From NCBI GenBank assembly GCA_049511335.1, contig JBEKYD010000003.1, forward strand, positions 1-64,000: a stretch of DNA of 64,000 nucleotides, written 5' to 3'. This DNA comes from JBEKYD01 sp049511335 (GTDB taxonomy: Bacteria; Acidobacteriota; Terriglobia; Bryobacterales; Bryobacteraceae). Positions 9,742 to 18,362 of the stretch are shown here, piece by piece (the stretch's first letter is position 1; the number at the start of each line of letters is the position of its first letter). Made by a program: the position numbers and the translations under genes. A model generated the notes under the pieces. The model saw nothing but the letters and a program-made list of their open reading frames with translations, had not been told where the DNA came from and made no database searches.

Positions 9742-10098
9742 ATGGAAGCCGGAACCCTGACCGATCTCGAAAGCCTGATTCTGGAGTTGAAGGAGCAGGT
9801 GCGCGCCCTGACCGAGCGCCTGGCCAGCGTGGAGGCTGCCGTGGCGCCACCCGGCGCCGTTGCCGCGCCAGCGCCAGTCTCCACAGCAGAGCCCGCACTC
9901 GCACCTGCCGCGACACCCGCCGCTCCCGAGCCAACCCCTGCCGAAACGATCGGCGAAGAGGAATTAACCGTGATTGCCGCGGCGATAGCGGCCTACCTGG
10001 GCGTCCGCGCCCATATCCGCCAGATCCGCCTGGTCAGTTCCAGCGCCTGGGCGCAGGAGGGACGCGTCTCGATTCAGGCGTCGCATCGCCTGCATTGA
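9742..10098 (+). CDS. Small accessory subunit with OadG/MmdD-MmdE-like C-terminus
   Basis: A 118-residue protein, nine bases after 12S. Residues 6-35 look like a coiled coil (LESLILELKEQVRALTERL). An Ala/Pro-rich linker follows. The last 50 residues (EEELTVIAAAIAAYLGV, RQIRLVSSSAWAQEGR, ASHRLH) resemble the conserved tail of gamma, delta and epsilon subunits of sodium-pumping decarboxylases such as OadG and Veillonella MmdD/E. Unlike those subunits it has no membrane helix, and no beta-subunit gene is present. I infer a soluble assembly factor or scaffold for the transcarboxylase. Confidence 0.7.
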   Translation: MEAGTLTDLESLILELKEQVRALTERLASVEAAVAPPGAVAAPAPVSTAEPALAPAATPAAPEPTPAETIGEEELTVIAAAIAAYLGVRAHIRQIRLVSSSAWAQEGRVSIQASHRLH

Positions 10099-10146
10099 CC
10101 GCATCGCCTGCATCGACAAGCGCCGCGTGGAAAAGGGAATGAACCC

Positions 10147-10533
10147 GTGAAGCTGAAAATCACCATCGATCAGAAAACCTACGAAGTGGACGTGGAGCCT
10201 GCCGAGCCGGAACCCGCCGCTGCGCCGTTGCGCGGCTACCCGATCGAGCCGGCGCAGGTTCGTCTGCCCGCGGCCGCCGCGCCCGCTGCCCCGCCCGCCG
10301 GCGCCGCTCCGGTCAACGAGGAAAAGGTCTGCCGCAGCCCGGTTTCGGGTATCGTCGTCCGCGTGGTGGCCCAGCCCGGCCAGAGCCTGCAGGCCGGTGA
10401 CGTTCTTCTCGTGCTGGAAGCCATGAAAATGGAAACCAATATTACCGCCCCGATTGCCGGCAAGGTCGCCGCCATCAAGGCCAAGCAGGGAGACGGCGTG
10501 CAATCGGGCCAGGTTGTGGTGGAGTTTGAATGA
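10147..10533 (+). CDS. Biotin carboxyl carrier protein, transcarboxylase 1.3S subunit
   Basis: A 128-residue protein comparable to the 123-residue Propionibacterium 1.3S subunit. The start is GTG with AAAAGGGA seven to ten bases upstream. An N-terminal strand region (KITIDQKTYEVDVEP) is followed by an Ala/Pro linker and then a complete biotinyl domain with the biotinylated Lys in LEAMKMETN. The domain ends GDGVQSGQVVVEFE. It shuttles carboxyl groups between the 5S and 12S active sites. It needs a biotin ligase, which is not encoded here. Its stop overlaps the epimerase start. Confidence 0.93.
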   Translation: MKLKITIDQKTYEVDVEPAEPEPAAAPLRGYPIEPAQVRLPAAAAPAAPPAGAAPVNEEKVCRSPVSGIVVRVVAQPGQSLQAGDVLLVLEAMKMETNITAPIAGKVAAIKAKQGDGVQSGQVVVEFE

Positions 10534-11006
10534 TGAGTCTCGAACAAGTTCCCGGATTTTTGTTTTTCGATCATGTCGCCGTCTCGGTGAAGCCCGGCGA
10601 ATTGGAAACCCACGTGGAAGCCTATCGCGCGCTGGGTTTCACGGAGGTGCACCGCGAAGACGTGCTCGGCGGCGACCAGGTGCGCGAAGTGCTGCTCCGC
10701 ATTGGCGCCGGTCCCAACCTGTTGCAGTTGCTCGAGCCGCTCAACCCCGAATCGCCGGTGGCCAAGCAGATCGAAAAGAACGGTGGGCGCGGCGGATTGG
10801 CTCACGTTGCCCTGCGCGTGGCCGACATTCACAAGGCTTTCGACTACATGCGCCAAAACGGCTTTAAGCTGATCGATAAGGCGCCGCGAAAAGGTTCGCG
10901 CGGCACCACGGTCTTCTTCGTCCATCCCAAAACCACCGAAAAGGCGGCCTTCGGCTACCTCATCGAAGTGGTCCAGGAGAACAACCATGCCGGACAGCAA
11001 GCCTGA
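10530..11006 (+). CDS. mce: Methylmalonyl-CoA epimerase
   Basis: A 158-residue glyoxalase/VOC-fold protein. The first metal-binding His is in FDHVAVSV, the GLAHVALRV stretch gives the second module's His, and Glu in GYLIEVVQ is the third ligand. It interconverts (S)- and (R)-methylmalonyl-CoA, linking the transcarboxylase to the mutase. The ATG at 10530 overlaps the stop of the biotin carrier gene, and another ATG lies three bases on. Its end overlaps the next mutase gene by 20 bases, so translation of the whole segment is tightly coupled. Confidence 0.92.
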   Translation: MMSLEQVPGFLFFDHVAVSVKPGELETHVEAYRALGFTEVHREDVLGGDQVREVLLRIGAGPNLLQLLEPLNPESPVAKQIEKNGGRGGLAHVALRVADIHKAFDYMRQNGFKLIDKAPRKGSRGTTVFFVHPKTTEKAAFGYLIEVVQENNHAGQQA

Positions 11007-12420
11007 AGCGGTCGCGGGCGCCGAGATTCTCAACTTGACCTCGGATTTCCCGCCGGTAGCGGCAGCAGATTGGGACGCCGCCGTCCGCGCCGATCTGAAA
11101 GGCGTCGATTACGACAAGAAACTCGTCTGGCGAACCGACGAAGGTCTGGCCGTGCGCCCCTACTACCGGCGCGAAGACCTGGCCGCCCTCGAATCCCAAA
11201 CCCGATCCGCGCCCGGCGCGTTCCCCTTCGTCAGGGGCAGCGGTCAGGCGTGGCAGATGGCCGAAACCGCCAGCCTCTCGGAAACCGCGATTCGCGCCGA
11301 CCGGTGGCACGACGCCGGCGCCAATGCCATCCAGGAGCTCGCCTGGGCGCTCGCCCAGGGGGTCGAACGGCTCAGCCAACGCCCGGCAGGTCAATCCGTG
11401 GACGAAGCGGCCCGCGCCATTGAATTCGTCTTCGCCGCCGGCTCGGCGTATTTCCTGGAAATCGCCAAGTTCCGCGCCGCCCGCCTGCTTTGGGCGCGCG
11501 CCGTCGAAGCCTTTGCGCCCTCCAGCCCTGCCGCCGGCCTGATGCGCCTTTCGGTGCGCACCTCTCGCCTCAACAAAAGCATCTTCGATCCCTACACCAA
11601 TCTGCTGCGCGCTACCACCGAAGCGATTTCCGCCGCGATCGGCGGCTGCGACCGGCTCGCGGTGGAACCTTTCGGTTTCGACGCCCACCTGGCCGCCAAC
11701 GTCCATCACATCCTGCGCGAGGAAGCACACTTGGGCGAAGTGGCCGACCCGGCGGGCGGTTCCTATTACATCGAAATCCTGACCGATTCGCTCGCCCAGG
11801 CCGCCTGGAAGCTGTTTCAGCAAATCGAAGCCTCCGGCGGTTTCGGCGCCGCGGTCGCCGCGGTCGCTCTCTCGAAGGCCCTCGCCAAATCCCGCGCGGC
11901 GCGCCAAAAAGCCGTCTCCTTGCGCCGCCGCACACTGGTCGGCGTCAACAATTACCCCGACCTGACCGAGAAAACTTCGAACGTGAAGCCGCCCGCAACC
12001 GATGCCCCGCGCCTGGCCGCTCCCTTCGAAAAAATCCGCCAGCGAACCGCCCGCCACGCGCAGGCCACCGGCCTCTATCCCAAGCTGCTCCTGCTCACCC
12101 GCGGCGACGTTAAAATGCGCGGCGCCCGCGCCAACTTCATCCTCAACTTTTTCGGTTGCGCCGGCTTCGATATCGACCAATCTCCGGACTACGCCGGCAC
12201 CGGCGCCGACCTCATCGTGCTCTGCAGCTCCGACCCCGAATACCTGGCGCTGGCCCAGGAAGTCTGCCCGGCCGTGAAAGTCCCCGTGATCGTCGCCGGC
12301 AATCCCAAAGATCAAATCGAGGCCCTGAAACAGGCCGGGGTCGCGGGCTTCGTCCACGCGCAAAGCGATGCCGTCCAAACCCTCACGGATTGGCAGAATC
12401 GCCTGGGACTAGAGGAATAA
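10987..12420 (+). CDS. mutA: Methylmalonyl-CoA mutase small-subunit homologue (short form)
   Basis: A 477-residue protein of the mutase family, clearly shorter than the about 640 residues of classical MutA. The start region DWDAAVRADLKGVDYDKKLVW and the barrel segment QELAWALAQGVERL are recognisable, but about 150 residues between FPFVRG and NAIQELAWAL are missing relative to the long form. The C-terminal Rossmann-like domain lacks the cobalamin-binding Asp-x-His-x-x-Gly. It is thus probably the non-catalytic partner of the large subunit. The start at 10987 has an AGGAG site. Short small subunits also occur in other phyla, so this may be a normal variant. Confidence 0.85.
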   Translation: MPDSKPEAVAGAEILNLTSDFPPVAAADWDAAVRADLKGVDYDKKLVWRTDEGLAVRPYYRREDLAALESQTRSAPGAFPFVRGSGQAWQMAETASLSETAIRADRWHDAGANAIQELAWALAQGVERLSQRPAGQSVDEAARAIEFVFAAGSAYFLEIAKFRAARLLWARAVEAFAPSSPAAGLMRLSVRTSRLNKSIFDPYTNLLRATTEAISAAIGGCDRLAVEPFGFDAHLAANVHHILREEAHLGEVADPAGGSYYIEILTDSLAQAAWKLFQQIEASGGFGAAVAAVALSKALAKSRAARQKAVSLRRRTLVGVNNYPDLTEKTSNVKPPATDAPRLAAPFEKIRQRTARHAQATGLYPKLLLLTRGDVKMRGARANFILNFFGCAGFDIDQSPDYAGTGADLIVLCSSDPEYLALAQEVCPAVKVPVIVAGNPKDQIEALKQAGVAGFVHAQSDAVQTLTDWQNRLGLEE

Positions 12421-12457
12421 CTATGTCGGCGTTATTGTTTGCGCCACAGCCGCCTGC

Positions 12458-12536
12458 GGGTGGGACAGACGATCGTTTTTTGTCGTCTGTCGAGCGGTTC
12501 GCCTGGCGAGGGATTGACAGACCACAAAAACCCACC
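12458..12536 (+). repeat. Dispersed palindromic repeat, family A, copy 1
   Basis: An about 79-base element beginning GGGTGGGACAGACGATCG, with GTCGTCTGTCGAGCGG inside and ending in CCCACC. Its ends are imperfectly complementary. A second copy lies in opposite orientation at 20915-21008. It separates the two mutase genes and creates a spurious 63-codon open frame. Confidence 0.75.
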
Positions 12537-12617
12537 TCTGACCCGAAACTTGGCTCAACCCAAATTCCACGATGCGTAATCACTTATGACGCAGTGCTTG
12601 AGTCGAAAGAATAAATC

Positions 12618-14762
12618 ATGAAACCGGATTTTTCGAAGATCGATTACCGCTCGGCCATCCCCAACCCGCCGGCCCACGCGGGTGCTCAGGAATCCACCTG
12701 GATGACCGCCGAGCAGATTCCGGTGAAGCCCTATTACACCGCCGGCGATCTCTACGCTATGGAGCACCTGGGCTACGCCGCCGGCCTTCCGCCCTTCCTG
12801 CGCGGTCCCTATTCCACCATGTACACCCTGCGGCCCTGGACCATTCGCCAATACGCCGGCTTCTCCACCGCCGAAGAATCGAATGCGTTTTATCGCCGCA
12901 ACCTGGCGGCCGGGCAGAAGGGCCTCTCGGTGGCATTCGATCTGGCCACCCACCGCGGCTACGATTCCGACAACGAACGCGTGGTCGGCGACGTGGGCAA
13001 AGCCGGCGTGGCCATCGATTCGGTCGAAGACATGAAGATTCTCTTCGACCAGATCCCGCTCGGCCAGATGTCGGTTTCGATGACCATGAACGGCGCCGTG
13101 CTGCCGGTGATGGCGTTTTACATCGTCGCCGCCGAAGAACAAGGCGTGCCGCCGGCCGCGCTTACCGGGACCATTCAGAACGACATTCTGAAGGAATTCA
13201 TGGTCCGCAATACCTATATCTATCCGCCGGCCCCTTCCATGCACATCATCGGCGATATTTTTCGGTATTGCGCCGCCAACATGCCCAAGTTCAACTGCAT
13301 CTCGATCAGCGGCTACCACATGCAGGAAGCCGGCGCCACGGCCGATATCGAGCTGGGCTACACTCTGGCGGACGGCCTCGAATACCTGCGCACCGGCATT
13401 GCCGCCGGCATGGATATCGATAGCTTCGCCCCGCGCCTGAGCTTCTTCTGGGGCATCGGCATGAACCATTTCATGGAAATCGCCAAAATGCGGGCGGGGC
13501 GCGTGCTGTGGGCCAAGCTGGTCAAGAGTTTTCATCCCAAGAACGCCAAATCCATGGCGCTGCGCACCCATTGCCAGACTTCCGGCTGGAGCCTCACCGC
13601 GCAGGATGCCTTCAATAACGTGACCCGCACCGCCGTGGAAGCGCTCGCGGCCGCGCTCGGCCACACCCAATCGCTCCACACCAACGCGTTCGACGAAGCC
13701 ATCGCCTTGCCCACCGATTATTCGGCGCGCATCGCCCGCAACACCCAAATCTATCTGCAGGAAGAAACCGCCATCACCCGCGCCATCGATCCCTGGGCGG
13801 GCAGCTATTACGTCGAGAGCCTGACCCATGAACTGGTGCACAAAGCGTGGCATCATATACAGGAAATCGAAAGTTTGGGCGGCATGGCCAAAGCCATTGA
13901 AACCGGGGTGCCGAAGATGCGCATCGAGGAAGCCGCCGCGCGGCGGCAGGCGCGCATCGATTCCGGTAAAGAAACCATCGTCGGAGTGAATAAATATATC
14001 GCCGCCGAGGAAACCGCCATCGATACCCTCGAAGTGGATAACCGCGCCGTGCGCGAGAGCCAGTTGCGGCGCCTGGCCGAAATTCGCGCCGCGCGCAACC
14101 CGCATGCCGTCGAAGAGGCTCTAGCCGCCCTGATCCACGCCGCCGAAACCAAGACCGGCAACCTGCTGGAACTCGCCGTCGGAGCCGCCCGCGCCCGCGC
14201 CACGCTCGGCGAAATCTCCCAGGCGCTCGAAAAGGTTTACGGCCGCTACCAAGCCACCAATCGCACCATCTCGGGCGTCTACTCGGCCGAAAGCCAGACC
14301 GACCCCGAATTCCGCAAGGCGTCCGGCCTGGCCGAAGAGTTCGCCCGCGAAGAAGGCCGCCGCCCGCGCATTCTGGTCGCCAAAATGGGGCAGGACGGCC
14401 ACGACCGCGGCGCCAAGGTAATCGCCACCGCTTTCGCCGATTTGGGCTTCGACGTCGACGTCGGCCCGCTCTTCCAGACCCCCCGCGAAGCCGCTCGCAT
14501 GGCCGCCGAAAACGACGTCCACGTGCTCGGCGTTTCCACTCTGGCGGGCGGCCATAAAACCCTCGTTCCCGAGCTGATCGCCGAACTGCGCCGCCTCGGC
14601 CGCGAGGACATCCTAGTCTTCGTCGGCGGCGTCATCCCTCCCCGCGATTATGGATTCCTCGAAAAGGCGGGCGTCGCCGGCGTCTTCGGCCCCGGCACCG
14701 TCATCCCAATCTGCGCGCAGCAAATCCTCCGCGCCCTGATGGGGACTCCGCGTGCCGCGTAG
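12618..14762 (+). CDS. mutB: Methylmalonyl-CoA mutase large (catalytic) subunit
   Basis: A 714-residue protein of the usual MutB/ScpA length. The TIM barrel carries QYAGFSTAEESN, AFDLATHRGYDSD and the substrate-binding SVSMTMNGAVLP. The C-terminal cobalamin-binding domain has DGHDRG near residue 590, where His is the lower axial cobalt ligand, followed by GVSTLAGGHK. The enzyme converts (R)-methylmalonyl-CoA to succinyl-CoA in an adenosylcobalamin-dependent radical rearrangement, reversible in propionate fermentation. It is separated from the small subunit by a repeat and followed by a long inverted repeat before the MeaB gene. Confidence 0.96.
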   Translation: MKPDFSKIDYRSAIPNPPAHAGAQESTWMTAEQIPVKPYYTAGDLYAMEHLGYAAGLPPFLRGPYSTMYTLRPWTIRQYAGFSTAEESNAFYRRNLAAGQKGLSVAFDLATHRGYDSDNERVVGDVGKAGVAIDSVEDMKILFDQIPLGQMSVSMTMNGAVLPVMAFYIVAAEEQGVPPAALTGTIQNDILKEFMVRNTYIYPPAPSMHIIGDIFRYCAANMPKFNCISISGYHMQEAGATADIELGYTLADGLEYLRTGIAAGMDIDSFAPRLSFFWGIGMNHFMEIAKMRAGRVLWAKLVKSFHPKNAKSMALRTHCQTSGWSLTAQDAFNNVTRTAVEALAAALGHTQSLHTNAFDEAIALPTDYSARIARNTQIYLQEETAITRAIDPWAGSYYVESLTHELVHKAWHHIQEIESLGGMAKAIETGVPKMRIEEAAARRQARIDSGKETIVGVNKYIAAEETAIDTLEVDNRAVRESQLRRLAEIRAARNPHAVEEALAALIHAAETKTGNLLELAVGAARARATLGEISQALEKVYGRYQATNRTISGVYSAESQTDPEFRKASGLAEEFAREEGRRPRILVAKMGQDGHDRGAKVIATAFADLGFDVDVGPLFQTPREAARMAAENDVHVLGVSTLAGGHKTLVPELIAELRRLGREDILVFVGGVIPPRDYGFLEKAGVAGVFGPGTVIPICAQQILRALMGTPRAA

Positions 14763-14795
14763 TTTGCATTCGTTTGCAAAGCGCAGGAATGCATG

Positions 14796-14880
14796 CGGCA
14801 ACCGCTCCCTGACGGTCGCGGCCCTGACTGGCGGCATCACAGCTCGGGTCAGAGCCGCGACCGTCAGGGAGCGGTTGCCG
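14796..14880. repeat. Perfect 27-base inverted repeat between mutB and meaB
   Basis: Bases 14796-14822 and 14854-14880 are exact reverse complements over 27 positions, with a 31-base spacer. The arm contains CTCCCTGACGGTCGC. There is no T-run after either arm, so a classical intrinsic terminator is doubtful. It may be a small mobile palindrome that spread in this genome, and in mRNA it would form a strong hairpin just before the meaB start. Confidence 0.85.
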
Positions 14881-14911
14881 GAACACTTTTCATCTGCCCC
14901 ACGGGCCAGTC

Positions 14912-15931
14912 ATGCCCGGTATTGACACTCCGCTTCGCCGCCGGCGCCTTTCGCTCGAGCGCTACCTCGAAGGCATCCTGGCCCGCGACCGCGTCGTTCT
15001 GGCCCGCGCCATCACCCTGGTCGAAAGCGACCTGGCTGCCGATAACGCCCTCGCCGCGCGCCTGCTCGACGCCATCCTCCCGCACAGCGGCAATTCCCGC
15101 CGCGTCGGTATCACGGGTGTGCCCGGCGTCGGCAAAAGCACCTTCATCGACGCCCTCGGCATGCACCTGATTCGCCAGCGCGGCGAGCGCGTGGCCGTCC
15201 TCAGCATCGATCCTTCCAGCCCCATTTCTAAAGGCAGCATCCTAGGCGACAAAACCCGCATGGAGCGCCTGAGCGTGGAAGAGAACGCCTTCATCCGCCC
15301 CTCGGCCACGCGCGGGCATCTGGGCGGAGTGGCCCGCCGCACCCGCGAAACCATCCTGCTGTGCGAAGCCGCCGGCTTTGAAAACGTGCTGGTCGAAACC
15401 GTCGGCGTGGGCCAATCGGAAACCGCGGTTCGCTCCATGACCGATTTTTTCTTGCTCCTCATGCTGGCCGGCGCGGGGGACGAGTTGCAGGGAATGAAGC
15501 GCGGCATCATCGAGATGATCGATGGCATGGCCATCAATAAGGCCGATGGCGACAATCGCCGCCGTGCCGAACGCGCCCGCGCCGAATACGCCGGAGCCCT
15601 GCACTTGTTCCCCGCGCCCGCCGATGGCTGGCTGCCGCCCGTTATCACCTGCTCCGCCCTGGACGGCTCGGGCATCGCCGAAATCTGGGAAATCGTCCTG
15701 CGCCACCGCGAGCACATGCAGGCCGCCGGTCATCTCGCCCGCCGCCGCAGCCGCCAGGCGCTCGAGTGGATGAAGGAGCTCATCGCGCTCGGGCTTGAGG
15801 ATTCCTTCCGCCGCCACGCCGCCGTCGCCGCCCGCATGCCCGAGCTCGAAGACGCCGTCTCGCGCGGCCAGGCCACCCCGTTCGCCGCCAGCCGCGAATT
15901 GCTCGATCTTTTTCATCGCAAGGAGAAGTAA
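14912..15931 (+). CDS. meaB: Methylmalonyl-CoA mutase-associated GTPase MeaB (ArgK family)
   Basis: A 339-residue G3E-family P-loop GTPase. Walker A is GVPGVGKST near residues 70-78, the switch region includes SIDPSSPISKGSILGDKTRM, ETVGVGQSE is the G3 region and NKADGD gives base specificity. MeaB chaperones the mutase: it gates delivery of adenosylcobalamin and protects or reactivates the enzyme. Its place right after the mutase genes fits. No clear ribosome site precedes the ATG at 14912. Confidence 0.95.
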   Translation: MPGIDTPLRRRRLSLERYLEGILARDRVVLARAITLVESDLAADNALAARLLDAILPHSGNSRRVGITGVPGVGKSTFIDALGMHLIRQRGERVAVLSIDPSSPISKGSILGDKTRMERLSVEENAFIRPSATRGHLGGVARRTRETILLCEAAGFENVLVETVGVGQSETAVRSMTDFFLLLMLAGAGDELQGMKRGIIEMIDGMAINKADGDNRRRAERARAEYAGALHLFPAPADGWLPPVITCSALDGSGIAEIWEIVLRHREHMQAAGHLARRRSRQALEWMKELIALGLEDSFRRHAAVAARMPELEDAVSRGQATPFAASRELLDLFHRKEK

Positions 15932-15939
15932 GTTACCTC

Positions 15940-17439
15940 ATGTCCCTTCCATTCGCTCGCCTGACCGCGGAGGAGGCCGCCGGGCACATCCGCCATGCCC
16001 AGACCGTGGGTTTCAGCGGATTCACTCCAGCCGGCGCGGCCAAGGCCATCCCACTGGCGATCGCCTGCCTTGCCGAACGGGAACACGCCGCCGGGCGCGA
16101 TTTCCAGATCGGCGTCCTCACCGGCGCCTCTACCGGCCCCTCCCTCGATGGCGCCCTGGCCTCCGCCCATGCCATCAGTTTCCGCACCCCTTACCAGTCC
16201 AGCCCCGAGCTGCGCGAGGAAATCAACCGCGGCGCTACCCGCTTTGTCGACATGCACCTTTCCATGCTGCCCCAGATCGTGCGCTACGGCTTTTTGGGGC
16301 CGGTCCATTGGGCTGTGGTGGAAGCCTGCGACGTTACCGCCGGCGGCGGCATCGTCCTCACCACCTCGGTCGGCGCCGCCCCCACTTTTCTCGATCGCGC
16401 CGAAAAGGTCCTGATTGAGCTCAACCGGCGCCATCCTCCGCAGTTGCTCGGCATGCACGATATCTATCAGCCGCTCGACCCTCCGGCGCGCCGCGAGATC
16501 CCCATCTACAGCGCTTCGGACCGCATCGGCGCGCCGCTCGTCACCGTCGATCCCGAAAAGATCGTGGGCATCGTCGAAACCGACCTCGAAGACGAAATCC
16601 GCGGCTTCGACAAACCCACTCCCGCAACCGAAAGCATCGGCCGCAACGTGGCCGATTTCCTGGTGGCCGAAATGCGCGCCGGCCGCATCCCGCCGCAGTT
16701 TCTGCCGCTCCAATCCGGCGTCGGCAATATCGCCAATAGCGTGCTCGGCGCGCTCGGCCGGCATCCCCATATTCCCGCCTTCGAAATGTATACCGAGATC
16801 GTGCAGGACGCCGTCGTTCCCCTGCTCGAAAGCGGGCGCTGCCGTTTTGCCTCCACCTGCGGGCTCACCCTCAGCCCCGAGATCATGCGCCGCGTCACCG
16901 CCAATCTGCCCTTCTTCCGCCCCCGCATTCTCATGCGTCCGCAGGAGATCAGCAACCATCCTGAAATCGTGCGCCGCCTGGGAATCGTTTCCATGAACAC
17001 CGCCATTGAGGTGGACCTGTTCGGCAACGTCAACTCCACTCACGTCATGGGCCGGCAGATCATGAACGGCATCGGCGGCTCCGGCGATTTCACCCGCAAC
17101 GCCTACCTTTCGGTTTTCAGTTGCCCCTCCACCGCCAAGGGCGGCAAGATTTCCGCCATCGTGCCCCTAGTTACCCACGTCGATCACAGCGAGCATTCCG
17201 TGCAGGTCGTCATCACCGAACAGGGCGTAGCCGACCTTCGCGGCCTCGACCCGCATGAGCGCGCGCGCCTCATCATCGACAACTGCGCCCATCCCGATTA
17301 TCGCCCCCAATTGCGCCAATACCTGGAGCTGGTAAAGCAGGGCCACAGCCCCCAGTCCCTGTCCCTGGCCTTCGCCATGCACCGCCAGTTCGATCGCACC
17401 GGCACCATGGCCAACTTGGTCTGGGAACAGTGGCGCTGA
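15940..17439 (+). CDS. Acetyl-CoA hydrolase/transferase family, probable succinyl-CoA:acetate/propionate CoA-transferase
   Basis: A 499-residue family I CoA-transferase. It shows GFSGFTPAGAAK at the N-terminus, the catalytic-Glu region FEMYTEIVQDAVV, and GSGDFTRNAYLS and VQVVITEQGVADLRGL in the C-terminal half, all typical of Ach1/Cat1/succinate CoA-transferases. The gene starts eight bases after meaB with AAGGAGAAG upstream. In this context it would exchange CoA between succinyl-CoA and propionate or acetate, closing the Wood-Werkman cycle. Substrate choice cannot be fixed from sequence, and acetate:succinyl-CoA exchange is the main alternative. Confidence 0.88.
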   Translation: MSLPFARLTAEEAAGHIRHAQTVGFSGFTPAGAAKAIPLAIACLAEREHAAGRDFQIGVLTGASTGPSLDGALASAHAISFRTPYQSSPELREEINRGATRFVDMHLSMLPQIVRYGFLGPVHWAVVEACDVTAGGGIVLTTSVGAAPTFLDRAEKVLIELNRRHPPQLLGMHDIYQPLDPPARREIPIYSASDRIGAPLVTVDPEKIVGIVETDLEDEIRGFDKPTPATESIGRNVADFLVAEMRAGRIPPQFLPLQSGVGNIANSVLGALGRHPHIPAFEMYTEIVQDAVVPLLESGRCRFASTCGLTLSPEIMRRVTANLPFFRPRILMRPQEISNHPEIVRRLGIVSMNTAIEVDLFGNVNSTHVMGRQIMNGIGGSGDFTRNAYLSVFSCPSTAKGGKISAIVPLVTHVDHSEHSVQVVITEQGVADLRGLDPHERARLIIDNCAHPDYRPQLRQYLELVKQGHSPQSLSLAFAMHRQFDRTGTMANLVWEQWR

Positions 17440-17505
17440 CCAGCCATGGGCCGCGCCCCGGGAGCCTCGCCCTTGATGTCCCCTTCCGGATATGACCGAT
17501 CGACC

Positions 17506-18084
17506 ATGACAAGCCACGCTGTTCGTTACTACATCACGGACCGCCGCGCCGCCGGCGGGGAGGAGGCGGTGCTGGAGTTCATCGCACGCGCTATGGAGCG
17601 GGGTGTCGAGCGCATTCAGATTCGTGAGAAAGATCTGCCGGCGCGGGAGCTTTGCCGGCTGGTGCGGCGCGCGCTGGCGCTGCCCAACCCGCTCGGCACG
17701 GAAATCCTCGTAAATGCCCGCGTAGATGTAGCCCTGGCCGCCGGAGCGCACGGTGCGCATTTGCCAGCGCACTCCATCGCCCCTTGCGAATACCGCCGCA
17801 TTGTGCCGCCGGGATTCCGGATTGGCGTGTCGACGCACTCGTTGGAGGAGCTTCGCGCGGCGGAGGGGGAAGGCGCCGATTTCGCGGTCTTCGGCCCGGT
17901 TTTCGCCAGCGCGTCCAAACCCGGCTACGGACCGGCGCTCGGTTTGGAGAAGCTGCGCGTTGCCGCGGCCGCGGTGAGTATTCCCGTGCTGGCGCTGGGC
18001 GGAATCACAGAAGAGAGGATCCCCGATTGCCTGGCTGCCGGCGCCGCGGGCGTTGCTGGGATTTCGTTGTTCCAAGGCCATTGA
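17506..18084 (+). CDS. thiE: Thiamine-phosphate synthase family protein (ThiE/TenI)
   Basis: A 192-residue TIM-barrel protein. It has IQIREKDLPARE (the diphosphate-binding Arg and Lys), VNARVDVALAAGAHGAHLP, GPVFASASKPGYGP and the C-terminal phosphate loop LALGGITEERIPDCLAAGA. ThiE joins hydroxymethylpyrimidine diphosphate and thiazole phosphate. The ATG at 17506 is chosen over an upstream in-frame ATG because the preceding 20 residues show no family similarity. TenI-like thiazole isomerases share this fold, so the exact step is uncertain. No other thiamine gene is nearby. Confidence 0.85.
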   Translation: MTSHAVRYYITDRRAAGGEEAVLEFIARAMERGVERIQIREKDLPARELCRLVRRALALPNPLGTEILVNARVDVALAAGAHGAHLPAHSIAPCEYRRIVPPGFRIGVSTHSLEELRAAEGEGADFAVFGPVFASASKPGYGPALGLEKLRVAAAAVSIPVLALGGITEERIPDCLAAGAAGVAGISLFQGH

Positions 18085-18215
18085 GGCTCGCACTAGCGGC
18101 GCCCGTGGGGCAGGCGCCACGCCTGGCGCCAATTGTGAATCGGCGTTTCGCGGGCCGCTGAGAAACTGCCGAAAGCGGGTTACCAACCTGCCTCACAGTC
18201 ACCAGCCATCCGTAA

Positions 18216-18337
18216 CCGTAATTTGCGAGCCCCAGCAAGTACTCAGTTTGGCAATTACGGCCACATAATCAGCGATCGCCGTACCCGGCCGGGCCGAAGC
18301 CAGAGGGAGCGGTCGCTGAATACGTCACCGTAATTGC
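18216..18337. repeat. Short repeated motif CCGTAATT(T)GC, three copies
   Basis: In the gap between thiE and the permease gene, the motif occurs at 18216-18226, inverted at 18251-18260, and again directly at 18328-18337. The first two form an imperfect hairpin. TCAGCGATCGCC and GCGGTCGCTGA between them also pair partly. The gap lies between convergent genes and may hold their terminators, but no T-run was seen. Confidence 0.4.
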
Positions 18338-18362
18338 GAAACCGAATACTCACCAATGGTCT

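Noticed and set aside
12423..12614. 63-codon open frame between the two mutase genes
   Set aside because: It is created by the family A repeat, has no ribosome site and no recognisable protein pattern.
14796..14880. Intrinsic terminator after mutB
   Set aside because: The hairpin is strong but no T-run follows either arm.
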